From Methylobacterium sp. J-088 (GTDB lineage Bacteria > Pseudomonadota > Alphaproteobacteria > Rhizobiales > Beijerinckiaceae), in NCBI RefSeq assembly GCF_022829295.1, contig NZ_JAKSYH010000049.1:90581-154580 (forward strand): DNA of 64,000 nucleotides, given 5' to 3'. Positions 62,559 through 64,000 of this stretch are shown piece after piece. The stretch's first letter is position 1; every line of letters starts with the position of its first letter. Position numbers and translations under genes: made by a program. The notes beneath the pieces are model-generated. The model made no database searches and was not told the DNA's origin. It saw only the letters and a list, made by a program, of their open reading frames with translations.

Positions 62559-63614
62559 TCATGCCGCCGGGCTGCCGAACACGACGCAGACGGGCGATCC
62601 GGTCTCGACCGCCTGCCCGGTCCGGGCGAGAGCGCCTGTGACCTGATCCACGGCGAAGGATACGATCGTATCGCTGTCCTCGTTCGCGACCAGCAGCGTC
62701 TGTCCGGTGGGGTCCAGCGTGGTGAAACGCGGCTTCGCGCCCCCGGTTGGGATCCAGGCCGTTGGTCTCAGGCCCGCAGCACCCACCGCGATGACTGCGA
62801 TGCTGTCGTCGCCACGGTTCGACACGTAGAGCCAGCGCCCGCACGGGGTCAGCGCGATGCCGGCGGCGTGGCTCGTCTTGAGGCAGCTGGCCGGCAGCGT
62901 GGAGACGATCTCGAGCGGCGAGAGGCGACCGCTGCCCGCCTCATAGGCGAAGCGGGTGACCGTCGAATCCAGCTCGTTCGCCACGAAGAGGATGGTGCCG
63001 GAACGATCGAAGACGGCATGGCGCGGCCCGGCGCCCTCGCGGCCGGGTGGCGGTCCGTCCGGACTGAGTGCGAGGCGGCCGTCATCGCGTCCGACGGCGA
63101 CGACGAACACCCGGTCCAGGCCCTTGTCCGGCACGATGACCCGGTCGCCGGTCGGGTCCAGCACGACCTGATGGGGATGAGACCCCGTCTGCTGGGTTCG
63201 ATGCGGGCCCGTCTGACCGGGCAGTTCGAGACGCTGGGCCACGCAGCCGAGCGTGCCGTCCGCGTGGATCGGCAGGCGCGCGAGGCTCCCGGTGGCGTAA
63301 TTCGCGACGAGGAGCGCGCGCGCGCGTTCGTGGATCAGGAGGTGGACGGGGTTTCGCCCCTCGGTCGCTCGTGTGCCGAGGAGCGAGACGGCACCGTCCC
63401 GCGCGACCGCGAAGGCGCTGACGCTCTCTCCGTCGCCGTGCACGGCGTAGAGCCGATCCGCCGCCCGGCTCAGGGCGAGATAGGACGGGTTGGTCAGACC
63501 ATGCAGCACATGGCGCAGCTCCCAGGTGCCGCCGGGCAGGACCGCGTAGACCGACAGACCCTCGCCGCGCGCGTTGCGCTCGACCGTCGTGCGTGATCCG
63601 ACGAAAGCGAACAT
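62559..63614 (-). CDS. Seven-bladed beta-propeller lactonase family protein (YbhE/Pgl-like)
   Basis: The 351-residue protein is made of repeated propeller blades with family motifs SHPHQVVLDPTGDRVIVPD, GPRHAVFDRSGTILFVANE and HAAGIALTPCGRWLYVSNRG. Lactonases of this group hydrolyse 6-phosphogluconolactone or other sugar lactones. There is no signal peptide. The start is seven bases past the stop of an MFS gene. With the LDH2-type enzyme it suggests another sugar-acid or lactone route. Confidence 0.83.
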   Translation of the reverse strand: MFAFVGSRTTVERNARGEGLSVYAVLPGGTWELRHVLHGLTNPSYLALSRAADRLYAVHGDGESVSAFAVARDGAVSLLGTRATEGRNPVHLLIHERARALLVANYATGSLARLPIHADGTLGCVAQRLELPGQTGPHRTQQTGSHPHQVVLDPTGDRVIVPDKGLDRVFVVAVGRDDGRLALSPDGPPPGREGAGPRHAVFDRSGTILFVANELDSTVTRFAYEAGSGRLSPLEIVSTLPASCLKTSHAAGIALTPCGRWLYVSNRGDDSIAVIAVGAAGLRPTAWIPTGGAKPRFTTLDPTGQTLLVANEDSDTIVSFAVDQVTGALARTGQAVETGSPVCVVFGSPAA

Positions 63615-63621
63615 GACGGCC

Positions 63622-63999
63622 TCAGATCCGCTGCGACAGGGGAGCGACCTCTGCCTCGGCTTCGGATCGCCGCGCGCCGATCGGCGTGCGGGTGAGCGTC
63701 AGGACCGAGGCCGCGCCGCAGATGAGGAGGGCACCGGCGACGTAGAAGGCGCCGTCGTAGCTGCCCGTCGCCCGGATGACGTACCCGGTCACGATCGGCG
63801 CCATCAGCCCGAAGACGTTGCCGCCGACCACGACGAAGGCCATGGCGACACCGATATCGCGCGGGTTCGGCAGCAGGTCGTTGACCAGGGAGAACGTCAA
63901 CGACGTCGTCGAGGCGATGCCGGTCAGGGATACCGCGATCAGCGCCAGGTTCAGCCACACGGCGTCGACGAAGGGCGCGAAGAGGACGGTGGCCGCGAG
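63622..63999 (-). CDS. MFS transporter, C-terminal part (partial)
   Basis: The last 125 codons of a major facilitator transporter are visible; the gene continues past the right edge. Two to three membrane helices (NLALIAVSLTGIASTTSLTF, AMAFVVVGGNVFGLMAPIVTGYVI, AFYVAGALLICGAASVLTL) and the loop with RDIGVAMAF are typical of the final helices of the ACS/phthalate permease group. It is the upstream member of the unit with the lactonase. Confidence 0.78.
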   Translation of the reverse strand, partial: LAATVLFAPFVDAVWLNLALIAVSLTGIASTTSLTFSLVNDLLPNPRDIGVAMAFVVVGGNVFGLMAPIVTGYVIRATGSYDGAFYVAGALLICGAASVLTLTRTPIGARRSEAEAEVAPLSQRI

Positions 64000-64000
64000 C

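Noticed and set aside
1..64000. CRISPR array, prophage, integrase or toxin-antitoxin locus
   Set aside because: No regularly spaced repeats, phage structural genes, recombinase or paired small toxin genes were seen anywhere in the window.

Overview
The window is strongly G+C-rich, almost fully coding, and reads as the chromosome (or a large replicon) of a metabolically versatile alphaproteobacterium. The gene repertoire (taurine-nitrogen assimilation, many solute-binding proteins, tripartite tricarboxylate transporter parts, SPFH and DUF1835/DUF1993/DUF4149 proteins) looks most like Methylobacteriaceae (Methylobacterium/Methylorubrum). That placement is an inference from gene content; no rRNA, tRNA or housekeeping marker is present to prove it.

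Layout. (1) 1-5.9 kb, minus strand: an unusual redox cluster of DUF971 protein, AprA/fumarate-reductase-like flavoprotein, AprB-like two-cluster ferredoxin, HEAT-repeat protein, Crp/Fnr regulator and a NitT/TauT-type binding protein that runs off the left edge. (2) 6.3-14.9 kb: a taurine module with a MocR-type regulator (TauR-like), TauE/SafE exporter, aldehyde dehydrogenase (SafD-like), TauCBA uptake system and a divergent TauXY-like taurine dehydrogenase, closed by a strong hairpin. Together these would import taurine, release its amino group and export the C2 sulfonate as sulfoacetate. (3) 15.0-23.2 kb, minus: a seven-gene operon of metal-dependent amidohydrolase, CobW-type GTPase and a complete Dpp/Opp ABC importer. 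(4) 23.2-28.0 kb: a low-density region with small orphan genes, a truncated SPFH pseudogene and three copies of a dispersed repeat. (5) 28.0-34.8 kb: a polyamine/amino-acid type ABC importer (PotDABC-like) flanked by two FAD amine/amino-acid oxidoreductases. (6) 34.9-37.0 kb: an atypical M19 dipeptidase with an orphan binding protein. (7) 37.2-48.0 kb: a sugar-acid type catabolic island with TctA/TctB/TctC, three enolase-superfamily dehydratases, a 2-hydroxyacid dehydrogenase, a fumarylacetoacetate-hydrolase family enzyme, a GntR regulator with a palindromic operator in the divergent promoter, and an MFS importer. (8) 48.3-49.6 kb: the intact SPFH paralogue of the pseudogene in region 4. (9) 49.6-58.8 kb: exported-looking quinone oxidoreductase, two amidases, a Dpp-type binding protein, L-aspartate dehydrogenase, an MFS importer and a ModA-like binding protein. 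(10) 58.9-64.0 kb, minus: alpha/beta hydrolase, a frameshifted MFS transporter, an Ldh/Mdh-family dehydrogenase, a beta-propeller lactonase and the C-terminal end of another MFS transporter cut by the right edge.

Theme: almost everything is uptake and first-step catabolism of small organic acids, sulfonates, amines, amides and peptides, with each transporter sitting beside one or two matching enzymes. Two genes (an amidase and an MFS transporter) are each broken by what looks like one missing base in a G tract, so either both are young pseudogenes or the assembly has homopolymer errors. I saw no CRISPR array, integrase, intact insertion sequence, phage genes, rRNA or tRNA. The most novel-looking unit is the flavoprotein/ferredoxin/HEAT/DUF971 cluster at 1-5.9 kb, which lies next to the taurine module and shares a promoter motif between its two transcription units.
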